Positions 8,602 to 16,772 of a DNA stretch of 64,000 nt are shown in pieces. The notes below the pieces were generated by a model. That model was not told where the DNA came from, did not search any database, and saw only the letters and a program-made list of their open reading frames with translations. The position numbers and the translations under genes were made by a program. The stretch is from Roseibium marinum (GTDB lineage Bacteria; Pseudomonadota; Alphaproteobacteria; Rhizobiales; Stappiaceae), in assembly GCF_002906165.1 (NCBI RefSeq), contig NZ_PPCN01000003.1, forward strand, positions 62,001-126,000, in the 5' to 3' direction. Each line of letters opens with the position of its first letter. The stretch's first letter is position 1.

Positions 8602-9846
8602 TTACTCCGCTGGCTGTGGCTCGGCGCCGGCCGAAGCGGACGGGGTTGGGTTGGGCTTGGTGGCGCTCACATTGGCCGTGGCACCCGGTGACTGCGGTGG
8701 CGCGCCTGGCGGAACGTCCGACCCGGCTTCATAGGCGGCGGACACCTTGCGCTGCCGGAGAGCCGTCCAGCCCTGGCTGACCGTGCCGACGATGCCCTTG
8801 GGCAGGAACAGGGTGACGAACACGAAGAGGCCGCCGAGAGCGAACAGCCAGATGTCCGGCAAAGCGCCGGTGAACCAGGTCTTGGCGAAATTCACCAGAA
8901 CCGCGCCGAGCACCGCGCCCACCAGCGTTCCGCGTCCGCCGACGGCGACCCAGATCACAACTTCGATGGAATTGGCCGGGGCGAATTCGCCCGGATTGAT
9001 GATGCCGACCTGCGGCACGTAAAGCGCGCCGGCTATGCCGGCCATCATGGCGGAGAGCGTCCAGACGAACAGCTTGTAGTGCTCCACCCGGTAGCCGAGA
9101 AAGCGGGTCCGGCTTTCCGCGTCGCGCACCGCGACCAGCACCTTGCCGAGTTTCGAGCGGGTCAGGGCCCGGCAGATGATGAAACACAGAACCAGCGCCA
9201 CACCCGAGGCTGCGAACAGGCCGGCGCGGGTCGTGTCGGCCTGAATGTCGAAGCCGAGGATGTCCTTGAAATCGGTCAGGCCGTTGTTGCCGCCAAAGCC
9301 CATGTCATTGCGGAAAAAGGCGAGCAGAAGCGCATAGGTGAGCGCCTGGGTGATGATCGACAGATAGACGCCGGTAACCCGCGAGCGGAAGGCGAACCAG
9401 CCGAAGACGAAGGCCAGAAATCCGGGCACCAGCAGCACCATCAGGGCGGCGAACCAGAACATGTCGAAGCCGTACCAGTACCAGGGCAGTTCCTGCCAGT
9501 TCAGGAACACCATGAAATCCGGCAGGTTCGGGTCGCCATAGACACCGCGCGTGCCGATCTGGCGCATCAGATACATGCCCATGGCATAGCCGCCGAGGGC
9601 GAAGAAGGCGGCATGGCCGAGCGAGAGGATGCCGCAATAGCCCCAGACGAGATCCACCGCGAGGGCCAGCAGGGCATAGGTCAGATATTTGCCCATCAGG
9701 GTGACGGCGTAGTTCGGCACGTGGAAGGCGGAGCCTTCCGGAGCCAGGAGATTTGCGGCGGGGACCAGGATGATCGCCGCGGCCATGATCGCCAGGAAGA
9801 TGCCGGCCCGGGCATCCAGGGCGCGAAAGAGGAAGGACGTCATCAT
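8602..9846 (-). CDS. urtC: Urea ABC transporter permease UrtC
   Basis: Inner-membrane permease of the LivM type, 414 residues with about ten hydrophobic segments. The family block GYCGILSLGHAAFFALGGYAMG near 70-90 and the C-terminal VAVGGRGTLVGAVLGA block are clear. The last 35 residues are Pro/Ala/Ser-rich and hydrophilic, a tail that is longer than in many UrtC proteins. The start ATG overlaps the urtB stop (ATGATG over TGA), giving translational coupling. An alternative ATG lies one codon later. Confidence 0.94.
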   Translation of the reverse strand: MMTSFLFRALDARAGIFLAIMAAAIILVPAANLLAPEGSAFHVPNYAVTLMGKYLTYALLALAVDLVWGYCGILSLGHAAFFALGGYAMGMYLMRQIGTRGVYGDPNLPDFMVFLNWQELPWYWYGFDMFWFAALMVLLVPGFLAFVFGWFAFRSRVTGVYLSIITQALTYALLLAFFRNDMGFGGNNGLTDFKDILGFDIQADTTRAGLFAASGVALVLCFIICRALTRSKLGKVLVAVRDAESRTRFLGYRVEHYKLFVWTLSAMMAGIAGALYVPQVGIINPGEFAPANSIEVVIWVAVGGRGTLVGAVLGAVLVNFAKTWFTGALPDIWLFALGGLFVFVTLFLPKGIVGTVSQGWTALRQRKVSAAYEAGSDVPPGAPPQSPGATANVSATKPNPTPSASAGAEPQPAE

Positions 9847-11465
9847 GCTTCAACTGCCCGGCCCTTGAGGGCGAACAGCCCCCGCGGACGCTTTTGAATA
9901 AACAGAATGATGAACACGAGCACAAAGATCTTGCCGAGCACGGCTCCGGCATAGGGCTCGAGGAACTTGTTGACGATGCCGAGGGTCATGGCCCCGACCA
10001 GAGTGCCCCACAGATTGCCGACCCCGCCGAAGACCACGACCATGAAACTGTCGATGATGTAGCCCTGGCCGAGGTTCGGCGAGACGTTGTCGATCTGCGA
10101 CAGGGCGACCCCCGCGATCCCGGCAATGCCGGACCCGAGACCGAATGTCATCGCGTCGACCCACGGCGTGCGGATACCCATGGAGGCTGCCATGCGCCGG
10201 TTCTGCGTGACCGCGCGGGTGTAGAGCCCGAACGGCGTTTTCTTCAGGACCAGCATCAACCCGGCGAAAACGAGCATCGCGAAGACGATGATCCACATGC
10301 GGTTATAGGTGATGGTCATCTGGCCGATCTCGAAAGCCCCGGACATCCAGTCCGGATTGCCGACTTCCTGGTTGGTCGGTCCGAAGATCGAGCGCACCGC
10401 CTGCTGCAGCATCAGCGAAATCCCCCAGGTGGCGAGCAGGGTCTCCAGCGGGCGTCCGTAGAGCCAGCGGATGACGCCGCGTTCGATGGCGACGCCGATG
10501 ACGCCGGAAGTCAGGAAGGCGAGCGGCAGGGCGATGAAGAGGGAATAGTCGAATAGGCCCGGGGCCGAGGTGCGGATCAGTTCCTGGACCACGAAGGTGA
10601 CATAGGCGCCGATCATGACCATCTCGCCATGGGCCATGTTGATGACCCCCATGACGCCGAAGGTGATCGCCAGACCGATGGCCGCCAGCAGCAGCACCGA
10701 GCCCAGTGACAGTCCGTACCAGATATTCTGGGCCGCATCCCATGCGGCGATGGATTTCTGGATCCTGGTGACCGCCTGCGTCGCCGCATCGCGCACCGCG
10801 CCACCGGCACTCGACTGGACGCCGATCAGGAGAGACAGGGCATCCCGGTTGCCCATGACCGAAAGGGTCTGGACCGCGTCCAGCTTCTGGGGTTCGTCCA
10901 GATCGGAATTCAGCACTGCCGCCGCCCGGGCTTCCTCCATCACCTTGCGCACGCCGTCATCGGTTTCCGCCGCGAGCGCCGCATCCAGCGCTTCGATGCC
11001 GTCCGGGTCCCGTGCCTTGAAGATAGCCTCCGCTGCGGCCATGCGGACCTGCGGGTCCGCCGCCATCAGGGTGAGCGATCCCAGTGCGGAGCGCAGGACG
11101 CGCCGCAGCTTGTTGTTGACCTTGATCTTGGAAACGTCACGGCGGCCGGCCTCTCCGGCCTGTTCCAGTGTCAGCGGATCCGTGAGTGCATAGCCCTTGC
11201 CGGCTTTTGTGGCGATGAACACCGCACCGTCCGACTTGCGGACATAAAGATCACCTTCGCCAAGAGCTTCAAGCGCCGGGGCAACCGCAGGATCGCCGGT
11301 CGCGACCAAAGCGCCGATCTGCTTCTCTGTCTCGGCATATTTGCCTTCGGCCAGCCCGTTGATCAGCGGGCGCAGGGCTTCCGGACCGGACTGGGCGAAG
11401 GACGGCTCGCTCGCGGCGCAGACCATCAGGCCGACAAGCAGGAAGAATGACTTCAGAAGCGACAT
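9843..11465 (-). CDS. urtB: Urea ABC transporter permease UrtB
   Basis: LivH-type inner-membrane permease with the extended N-terminus typical of proteobacterial UrtB. The 540 residues start with a signal-like hydrophobic stretch ending near AASEPSFAQ. An alpha-helical periplasmic region follows to about residue 240 and resembles HEAT-like repeats (LGSLTLMAADPQVRMAAAEA and similar). The membrane part comes next, with FGVMGVINMAHGEMVMIGAY and the GQGYIIDSFMVVVFGGVGNLWGT block. It forms the channel with UrtC. A 278-base gap containing a hairpin and a long inverted repeat separates it from urtA. Confidence 0.95.
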   Translation of the reverse strand: MSLLKSFFLLVGLMVCAASEPSFAQSGPEALRPLINGLAEGKYAETEKQIGALVATGDPAVAPALEALGEGDLYVRKSDGAVFIATKAGKGYALTDPLTLEQAGEAGRRDVSKIKVNNKLRRVLRSALGSLTLMAADPQVRMAAAEAIFKARDPDGIEALDAALAAETDDGVRKVMEEARAAAVLNSDLDEPQKLDAVQTLSVMGNRDALSLLIGVQSSAGGAVRDAATQAVTRIQKSIAAWDAAQNIWYGLSLGSVLLLAAIGLAITFGVMGVINMAHGEMVMIGAYVTFVVQELIRTSAPGLFDYSLFIALPLAFLTSGVIGVAIERGVIRWLYGRPLETLLATWGISLMLQQAVRSIFGPTNQEVGNPDWMSGAFEIGQMTITYNRMWIIVFAMLVFAGLMLVLKKTPFGLYTRAVTQNRRMAASMGIRTPWVDAMTFGLGSGIAGIAGVALSQIDNVSPNLGQGYIIDSFMVVVFGGVGNLWGTLVGAMTLGIVNKFLEPYAGAVLGKIFVLVFIILFIQKRPRGLFALKGRAVEA

Positions 11466-11516
11466 CGTGTCCGCCTTGCGAGGGTTGGTATTCTTGCGGT
11501 CTGGTTTTTTGAAAGA

Positions 11517-11676
11517 ACCCCCCCCCTAACCCCTCCCCACAAGGGGGAGGGGGATTTGTCCCTGCCTGTCGAGACGCACTGACCCGGCCAACCTGGTTTG
11601 GTAAAGTTGGAGACAGTCGGCGGCTTCAGCCAGGTTCCCCTCCCCCTTGTGGGGAGGGGTTAGGGGTGGGGGTGTT
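11517..11676. repeat. Long GC-rich inverted repeat between urtA and urtB
   Basis: Two 30-base arms are perfect reverse complements of each other: 11523-11552 and 11637-11666. They are separated by 84 bases and flanked by more C or G runs. Each arm is itself nearly palindromic around ACAAG/CTTGT (CCCCTCCCCACAAGGGGGAGGGG), so each could fold alone or pair with the other. Similar C/G-rich palindromic intergenic elements recur in alphaproteobacterial genomes (from memory, not checked). Here it sits inside an operon and is probably transcribed. Confidence 0.85.
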
Positions 11677-11701
11677 TTCCGAGCCCGTGACCGGAGTGAG
11701 A

Positions 11702-11731
11702 TTGGGACGGGTCCCGAAAGACCCGTCCCAA
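11702..11731 (-). terminator. Hairpin after urtA
   Basis: TTGGGACGGGTC pairs with GACCCGTCCCAA around a short loop, 13 bases after the urtA stop. On the minus strand it is followed by TCTCA rather than a T run, so partial termination or 3'-end protection of urtA mRNA is more likely than complete termination. Confidence 0.7.
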
Positions 11732-11743
11732 CGTCGTTTTCCC

Positions 11744-13030
11744 TTAGGAACCGGAACCGCCGCACTTGCCGGTTGCGGTGTTGAAGTTTCCGCAGGACAG
11801 GGGAGCGCGCCAATCGGAGATCAGATCCTTGGAGCCGTCCAGATAATCGGACCACGCATCGCCGACGACGAGGCCGGAGGTTTCCCAGACGGTCTCGAAC
11901 TGGCCGTCATCCTGGATTTCACCGATCAGCACCGGCTTGGTGATGTGGTGGTTCGGCATCATCGCGGAGTAGCCGCCGGTCAGGTTCGGTACGCTGACGC
12001 CGACGATTGCGTCGATGACCGCGTCCGGATCGGTGGTGCCGGCCTTCTTGACCGCTTCGACCCACATGTTGAAGCCGATGAAATGCGCTTCCATCGGATC
12101 GTTGGTCACGCGGTTGTCGTCGCCGGTATAGGCCTGCCAGGTGTCGATGAATTCGGCATTGGCATCGGTGTCGGCGGACTGAAAGTAATTCCAGGCTGCC
12201 AGATGGCCGACGAGCGGCGCGGTGTCGAGACCGGCGAGCTCTTCTTCACCGACGGAGAAGGCAACGACCGGAATATCTTCGGCCTTGATGCCGGCGTTGC
12301 CGAGTTCCTTGTAGAAGGGAACGTTGGCGTCACCGTTGATGGTGGAGACGACGGCGGTCTTCTTGCCGGCCGAACCGAAGGTCTTGATGTCGGACACGAT
12401 CGTCTGCCAGTCGGAATGACCGAACGGCGTGTAGTTGATCATGATGTCTTCTTCAGCGACACCCTTGGCTTTCAGGTAGGCTTCGAGGATCTTGTTGGTC
12501 GTGCGCGGATAGACATAGTCAGTGCCGGCCAGAACCCAGCGCTCGACGCCTTCCTCGTTCATCAGGTAGTCGACGGCCGGAATGGCCTGCTGGTTCGGAG
12601 CTGCGCCCGTGTAGAAGACGTTGCGCTGTGACTCTTCGCCTTCGTACTGGACCGGGTAGAAGAGAAGCGAGTTCAGCTCCTCGAAGACCGGCAGAACGGA
12701 TTTGCGCGAAACGGACGTCCAGCAGCCGAAGACGGCGTCGACGCCGTTGACTTCGATAAGCTCACGCGCCTTTTCGGCGAACAGCGGCCAGTCGGAGGCC
12801 GGGTCGACCACGACGGCCTCAAGCTGCTTGCCGAGAAGGCCGCCCTTCTTGTTCTGCTCTTCGATGAGCATCAGCATGGCGTCTTTCAGCGTGGTTTCGG
12901 AAATCGCCATCGTGCCGGACAGCGAGTGCAGGATTCCGACCTTGATCGTGTCTTCCTGGGCGGAGGCGCCGCCGATGAGCGTGGAGGCCAACAGGCCAGC
13001 CAGAGCGAGTTTGGTGAAGGTCTTTTTCAT
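11744..13030 (-). CDS. urtA: Urea ABC transporter substrate-binding protein UrtA
   Basis: Periplasmic urea receptor of the importer. From the ATG at 13030 it has 428 residues with a classical signal peptide (MKKTFTKLALAGLLAS, cleavage after ASA). The mature protein opens with IKVGILHSLSGTMAISETT, and contains GCWTSVSRKSVLPVFEE and YVYPRTTNKILE, all typical of UrtA. A 12-codon longer frame exists, but AAGGGGAATTCA before this ATG and the signal peptide fix the start. It is first in the urt operon, divergent from the transporter-kinase gene; the 352-base gap between them holds candidate operators. Confidence 0.96.
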   Translation of the reverse strand: MKKTFTKLALAGLLASTLIGGASAQEDTIKVGILHSLSGTMAISETTLKDAMLMLIEEQNKKGGLLGKQLEAVVVDPASDWPLFAEKARELIEVNGVDAVFGCWTSVSRKSVLPVFEELNSLLFYPVQYEGEESQRNVFYTGAAPNQQAIPAVDYLMNEEGVERWVLAGTDYVYPRTTNKILEAYLKAKGVAEEDIMINYTPFGHSDWQTIVSDIKTFGSAGKKTAVVSTINGDANVPFYKELGNAGIKAEDIPVVAFSVGEEELAGLDTAPLVGHLAAWNYFQSADTDANAEFIDTWQAYTGDDNRVTNDPMEAHFIGFNMWVEAVKKAGTTDPDAVIDAIVGVSVPNLTGGYSAMMPNHHITKPVLIGEIQDDGQFETVWETSGLVVGDAWSDYLDGSKDLISDWRAPLSCGNFNTATGKCGGSGS

Positions 13031-13139
13031 TGAATTCCCCTTGTGCATGACGCCGCCGGTTCCCATGCCGGCGGTTGGCGGCTGGAAGGAGTGCCGCTGT
13101 CGGGGAAGGATCGTGCGCCGGAACTATCGCGCCGCAACA

Positions 13140-13155
13140 TACGTCGTTTGACGTA
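13140..13155. promoter_or_regulatory. Palindrome TACGTC-N4-GACGTA, candidate operator
   Basis: TACGTCGTTTGACGTA is a perfect 6+6 inverted repeat with a 4-base spacer, centred about 117 bases upstream of the urtA start codon. Its size fits a dimeric LuxR/NarL-type response regulator site, and such a regulator is encoded 3.6 kb away. Assignment is inference. Confidence 0.45.
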
Positions 13156-13271
13156 GTGGGAGGGAGGGGGGCCGGTTTGTCACATTGTGCGCTCGATCCG
13201 GCATGAAACGTGCTCTATAGAGGGCTCGGCGCAAACTACGGGGCGAAAAACCGCAATATGGCAAGGGGCAT

Positions 13272-13290
13272 TTGCCTGAAAATTAGGCAA
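13272..13290. promoter_or_regulatory. Palindrome TTGCCT-N7-AGGCAA, candidate operator
   Basis: Perfect 6+6 inverted repeat with a 7-base AT-rich spacer, about 93 bases upstream of the transporter-kinase start. It could be an operator for either divergent unit. No T run follows in either direction, so it is not a terminator. Confidence 0.35.
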
Positions 13291-13382
13291 GTGGTGATTT
13301 TTGGGGCGATTACCTTAGGTCTTTCCAGTCTTAGGGCAGGAGGCAGCTTGCGGGCAGTCCGTCCTGAAGAGGGGAAAGCCAC

Positions 13383-16300
13383 ATGACTGCCCGTCAGCGC
13401 ATTCTTCCGGTCCGCCGCCAGTACAACAAATGGGTCAACAACCAGACCCTTGAGGACTACGCGCTCCGCTTTACCGCCAAGAGCGCGCGCCGTTTTTCGT
13501 CCCGCGCGATTTCCCAGACAGCCATCGGCGCGATCTCCTTTCTGGCGCTGGAGGCGATCGGTGGGGCGATCACGCTCTCGCACGGGACCGCCAACGCGTT
13601 CATCGCCATTCTCGTCGGCAGCATTGTGCTGCTCGTGGTCGGCCTGCCGATTGCCCGCTATGCCATGCGCTATGGCGTCGATATCGATCTCCTGACCCGC
13701 GGCGCCGGCTTCGGCTATATCGGCTCGACGGTGACGTCGCTGATCTATGCCAGCTTCACATTCATCCTCTTCGCGATCGAAGCCTCGATCATGTCGAGCG
13801 CGCTGGAATTCGCCTTCGGCGTGCCGCTCTGGCTCGGCTATATCGTCAGCGCGGTCGCCGTCATTCCGCTGGTGACCCACGGCATCACATGGATCAGCCG
13901 GTTTCAGATCGCCACCCAGCCTTTCTGGATCGTCCTGAACATCCTGCCCTTCGTCTTCATCGCCTTCACCGACTGGCAGGCGGTCGGGAGCTGGCTGATG
14001 TTCACGGGCATCGATCCGCTGACACAAGCGCCGAAAGCCGGCCCCGGAGGCTGGGAAAGCGTCAATCTGGTCAGTTTCGGGGCCGCATCGGCGGTCATTC
14101 TTGCGCTGATGGCGCAAATCGGCGAGCAGGTGGATTTCCTGCGCTTTCTGCCCGCCCAGGACTTCGGCCGCCGGCGTCACCGGCTGGCGCTGTTCCTGGC
14201 GGGGCCCGGCTGGGTCGTGCTTGGCGCGCCGAAGATGATCGCCGGATCGTTCCTGGCCGTGCTGGTGCTTTCCCACGGGGTGCCCGTGCAGCATGCGGAC
14301 GAGCCCTCGCGCATGTACGCGGTCGCTTTCGGCTACATGATCCCCAACGAGACCTTTGTCCTGCTGCTGATGGCGGCTTTCGTCGTCGTCGCCCAGCTCA
14401 AGATCAACGTCATGAACGCCTATGCGGGCTCGCTGGCCTGGTCGAATTTCTTCTCCCGTCTCACCCACGCCCATCCGGGCCGGGTGGTCTGGCTGGTGTT
14501 CAATGTCGGCATCGCGCTCCTGCTGATGGAACTCGGCATTTATCGGCTTCTGGAAGAAACGCTCGGCGTCTTTTCCATCATCGCAATGGCCTGGCTGTCC
14601 GCCATCTCGGCGGATCTCTTCATCAACAAGCCGCTCGGTCTTTCGCCGCCCGGCATCGAGTTCAAGCGGGCCCATCTTTACGACATCAACCCGGTCGGCA
14701 CCGGTGCGATGCTGCTTGCCGCCGGCATCGCGCTGGCGGCCCATTTCGGTCAGTTCGGCGAGGCCGCCGCGGCCCTGGCAACCTTCCTTGCCATGGGGGT
14801 CGCCTTCATCGCCGCGCCCGCGATCGCCATTGCCACCGGGGGCAGGTTCTATCTGGCGCGCAAGCCGCGCAAGAGCTGGCAGGACATGCAACAGATTGCC
14901 TGCTCCATCTGCGAGAACCCCTTTGAGCCGGAGGACATGGCCTATTGCCCGGCCTATCAGGCGCCGATCTGTTCGCTGTGCTGCACCCTCGACGCCCGCT
15001 GCCACGATTCCTGCAAGCCGAAGGCCCGCTTCGCCCATCAGGTCGGCACAGTCGCCGGCTATGTCCTGCCCGAGTCTCTGCTGGTCTATTTCCGCACGCG
15101 CCTCGGGCGCTACGCCCTGACCTCCATCCTGTCGGTCGCCGCCATCGGTCTGGTGCTGTGGATCATCTATGGCCAGGCCGCCAGCCGGCTCGGAGACCCG
15201 ACAGGCATCATCGGCCAGACTGTCGGGCTGATCTTCTTCGTCTTCGCCATTGTCGCCGGCATCGCCTGCTGGTTTCTGGTGCTGGCCAATGACACGCGCA
15301 GGGTGGCGGAAGAGGAATCCGCCCGCCAGAACGCGCTCCTGCAGAAGGAAATCGATGCCCACGGCGTTACCGACGCCGCGCTCCAGAAGGCCAAGGAGGA
15401 CGCGGAGGCGGCCAACCTGGCCAAGAGCCGCTATGTCGTCGGCCTCAGCCACGAGCTCAGGACGCCGCTCAATGCGGTGATGGGCTACGCCCAGGTGCTG
15501 GAGCGCGACGAAACGCTGCCGGCGGCGCGAAAACCCGCCGTCAGCACCATCCGCCGCAGCGCGGAACATCTCTCCGGCCTGATCGACGGGCTTCTGGACA
15601 TTTCCCGGATCGAGGCCGGGCGGCTGCAGATCTATTCCAACGAAATCAACATTCACGAATTTCTCGAGCAGATCGTCGACATGTTCCGCATGCAGGCGGC
15701 CGCCAAGGGCCTCGGTTTCGACTATGTCCGTGCCCCCAACCTGCCGGTCTTTGTCCGAACCGATGAAAAACGCCTGCGCCAGATCCTGGTCAACCTGCTT
15801 TCCAACGCCATCAAGTTCACGCAAGAAGGCAAGGTTTCCCTCTCGGTCGGTTACCGCTCGCAGGTCGCCGGCTTCGTCGTCGCCGACAGCGGGCCCGGCA
15901 TCGCGCTGGACGAACAGGCGAAGATCTTCGAGCCCTTCGGGCGCAGCAAGGCGGCCTATGGCGCGCGCACGCCCGGCCTCGGGCTGGGGCTGACGATCAC
16001 CAAGCTCCTGGCCGAATCCATGGGCGGCGCCATCGCCCTGTCCAGTGAGCCGGGCAGGGGTGCTTCCTTCGAGGTGCGTCTCATGCTCTCCGCCGTCGAC
16101 CGTCCGGTGGATACCGTCCGTCTGGAGCGGCAGGTGCGCGGCTATGAGGGCGCGCGCCGTACCATCGCCGTCATCGACGACAATTCCGATCATCGTGCGC
16201 TTGTCAGCGACATTCTCAAACCTGTCGGCTTCGCGGTTGTGGAAGCGGAGCACGGCGCGGCCTGTCTGGAGCATGTCCAGGGGCTGAACCCGGACCTCTA

Positions 16301-16772
16301 TCTTGTCGATATCCTGATGCCCGGCATGAACGGCTGGGAACTGGTGGACACCCTTCGGGCGCGGGGTGAGACCGCTCCGATCGTCATGCTTTCGGCCAAT
16401 ATCGGCGATCAGGCCTTGCGCCCGGACGGTCAGGTCCATCACAATGCGACCCTCGCCAAACCCTTCACCATCGGCCAGCTTCTCGATCTTCTGCAAAAAC
16501 ACCTGGGTGTCGTCTGGACGGAAAAGCCGCAGAACGCCGTCGCGGCGTCAGGTCCCGGCAGCCAGCTCCGCTCTCCGGGTGCGGATCATGTGGCGGATCT
16601 GATCTCGCTGGCGGAGATCGGCTATGTGGAGGGGATCGAAGCTAAGCTGAGCGAACTTGCGCAGACACCGGAGAACGGCCCGCTGATCGACACGCTGCAT
16701 GGACATCTCAACCGTTTCGACTTCGACGCCTACAGGCGAGTGCTCAGCGGATTGGAAACCCATGACGGATGA
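13383..16772 (+). CDS. NCS1-transporter-like hybrid sensor histidine kinase
   Basis: A 1129-residue membrane sensor. Residues 30-490 form about 12 hydrophobic segments resembling NCS1 cytosine/purine permeases (SQTAIGAISFLALEAIGG near 44-61, DLLTRGAGFGYIGS near 102). Residues 507-544 hold eight cysteines (507, 510, 522, 530, 533, 534, 540, 544) in a zinc-ribbon-like spacing. Two more membrane segments follow (575-595, 612-635) and a coiled linker (640-680). The HisKA box has His690 in SHELRTPLN; the HATPase N-box is NLLSNAIKF at 804-812, with G-boxes ADSGPGI and GLGLGLTI. The receiver domain has Asp932/933, phospho-acceptor Asp976 and Lys1026. About 90 C-terminal residues could be a degenerate phosphotransfer region. 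ATG 13383 has AGGGGAAA upstream. Divergent from urtA, it probably senses urea or a related compound (inference). Confidence 0.92.
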   Translation: MTARQRILPVRRQYNKWVNNQTLEDYALRFTAKSARRFSSRAISQTAIGAISFLALEAIGGAITLSHGTANAFIAILVGSIVLLVVGLPIARYAMRYGVDIDLLTRGAGFGYIGSTVTSLIYASFTFILFAIEASIMSSALEFAFGVPLWLGYIVSAVAVIPLVTHGITWISRFQIATQPFWIVLNILPFVFIAFTDWQAVGSWLMFTGIDPLTQAPKAGPGGWESVNLVSFGAASAVILALMAQIGEQVDFLRFLPAQDFGRRRHRLALFLAGPGWVVLGAPKMIAGSFLAVLVLSHGVPVQHADEPSRMYAVAFGYMIPNETFVLLLMAAFVVVAQLKINVMNAYAGSLAWSNFFSRLTHAHPGRVVWLVFNVGIALLLMELGIYRLLEETLGVFSIIAMAWLSAISADLFINKPLGLSPPGIEFKRAHLYDINPVGTGAMLLAAGIALAAHFGQFGEAAAALATFLAMGVAFIAAPAIAIATGGRFYLARKPRKSWQDMQQIACSICENPFEPEDMAYCPAYQAPICSLCCTLDARCHDSCKPKARFAHQVGTVAGYVLPESLLVYFRTRLGRYALTSILSVAAIGLVLWIIYGQAASRLGDPTGIIGQTVGLIFFVFAIVAGIACWFLVLANDTRRVAEEESARQNALLQKEIDAHGVTDAALQKAKEDAEAANLAKSRYVVGLSHELRTPLNAVMGYAQVLERDETLPAARKPAVSTIRRSAEHLSGLIDGLLDISRIEAGRLQIYSNEINIHEFLEQIVDMFRMQAAAKGLGFDYVRAPNLPVFVRTDEKRLRQILVNLLSNAIKFTQEGKVSLSVGYRSQVAGFVVADSGPGIALDEQAKIFEPFGRSKAAYGARTPGLGLGLTITKLLAESMGGAIALSSEPGRGASFEVRLMLSAVDRPVDTVRLERQVRGYEGARRTIAVIDDNSDHRALVSDILKPVGFAVVEAEHGAACLEHVQGLNPDLYLVDILMPGMNGWELVDTLRARGETAPIVMLSANIGDQALRPDGQVHHNATLAKPFTIGQLLDLLQKHLGVVWTEKPQNAVAASGPGSQLRSPGADHVADLISLAEIGYVEGIEAKLSELAQTPENGPLIDTLHGHLNRFDFDAYRRVLSGLETHDG

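Larger units (their letters stand above)
13031..13382. promoter_or_regulatory. Divergent control region between urtA and the transporter-kinase gene
   Basis: The 352 bases separate two divergent starts and must carry both promoters. Two clean inverted repeats are visible and listed separately (13140-13155 and 13272-13290). G-rich runs occur near 13160-13175. I could not identify a sigma-54 or sigma-70 promoter with confidence. The ribosome site of the kinase gene (AGGGGAAA) is at the right end. Confidence 0.6.

Noticed and set aside
11526..11855. 109-codon minus-strand frame across the urtA-urtB gap
   Set aside because: It runs through the inverted repeat and into urtA in another frame; the product is Arg/Pro-rich.
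13259..13276. Sigma-54-like TGGCA...TTGC in the kinase promoter region
   Set aside because: The GG and GC elements are 12 bases apart instead of 10, and sigma-54 promoters need strict spacing.
13236..16502. 1088-codon open frame on the minus strand
   Set aside because: It is the antisense of the transporter-kinase gene and arises from high GC at third codon positions. Its protein is rich in Arg/Gly/Asp and has no domain, and the plus strand has convincing domains.
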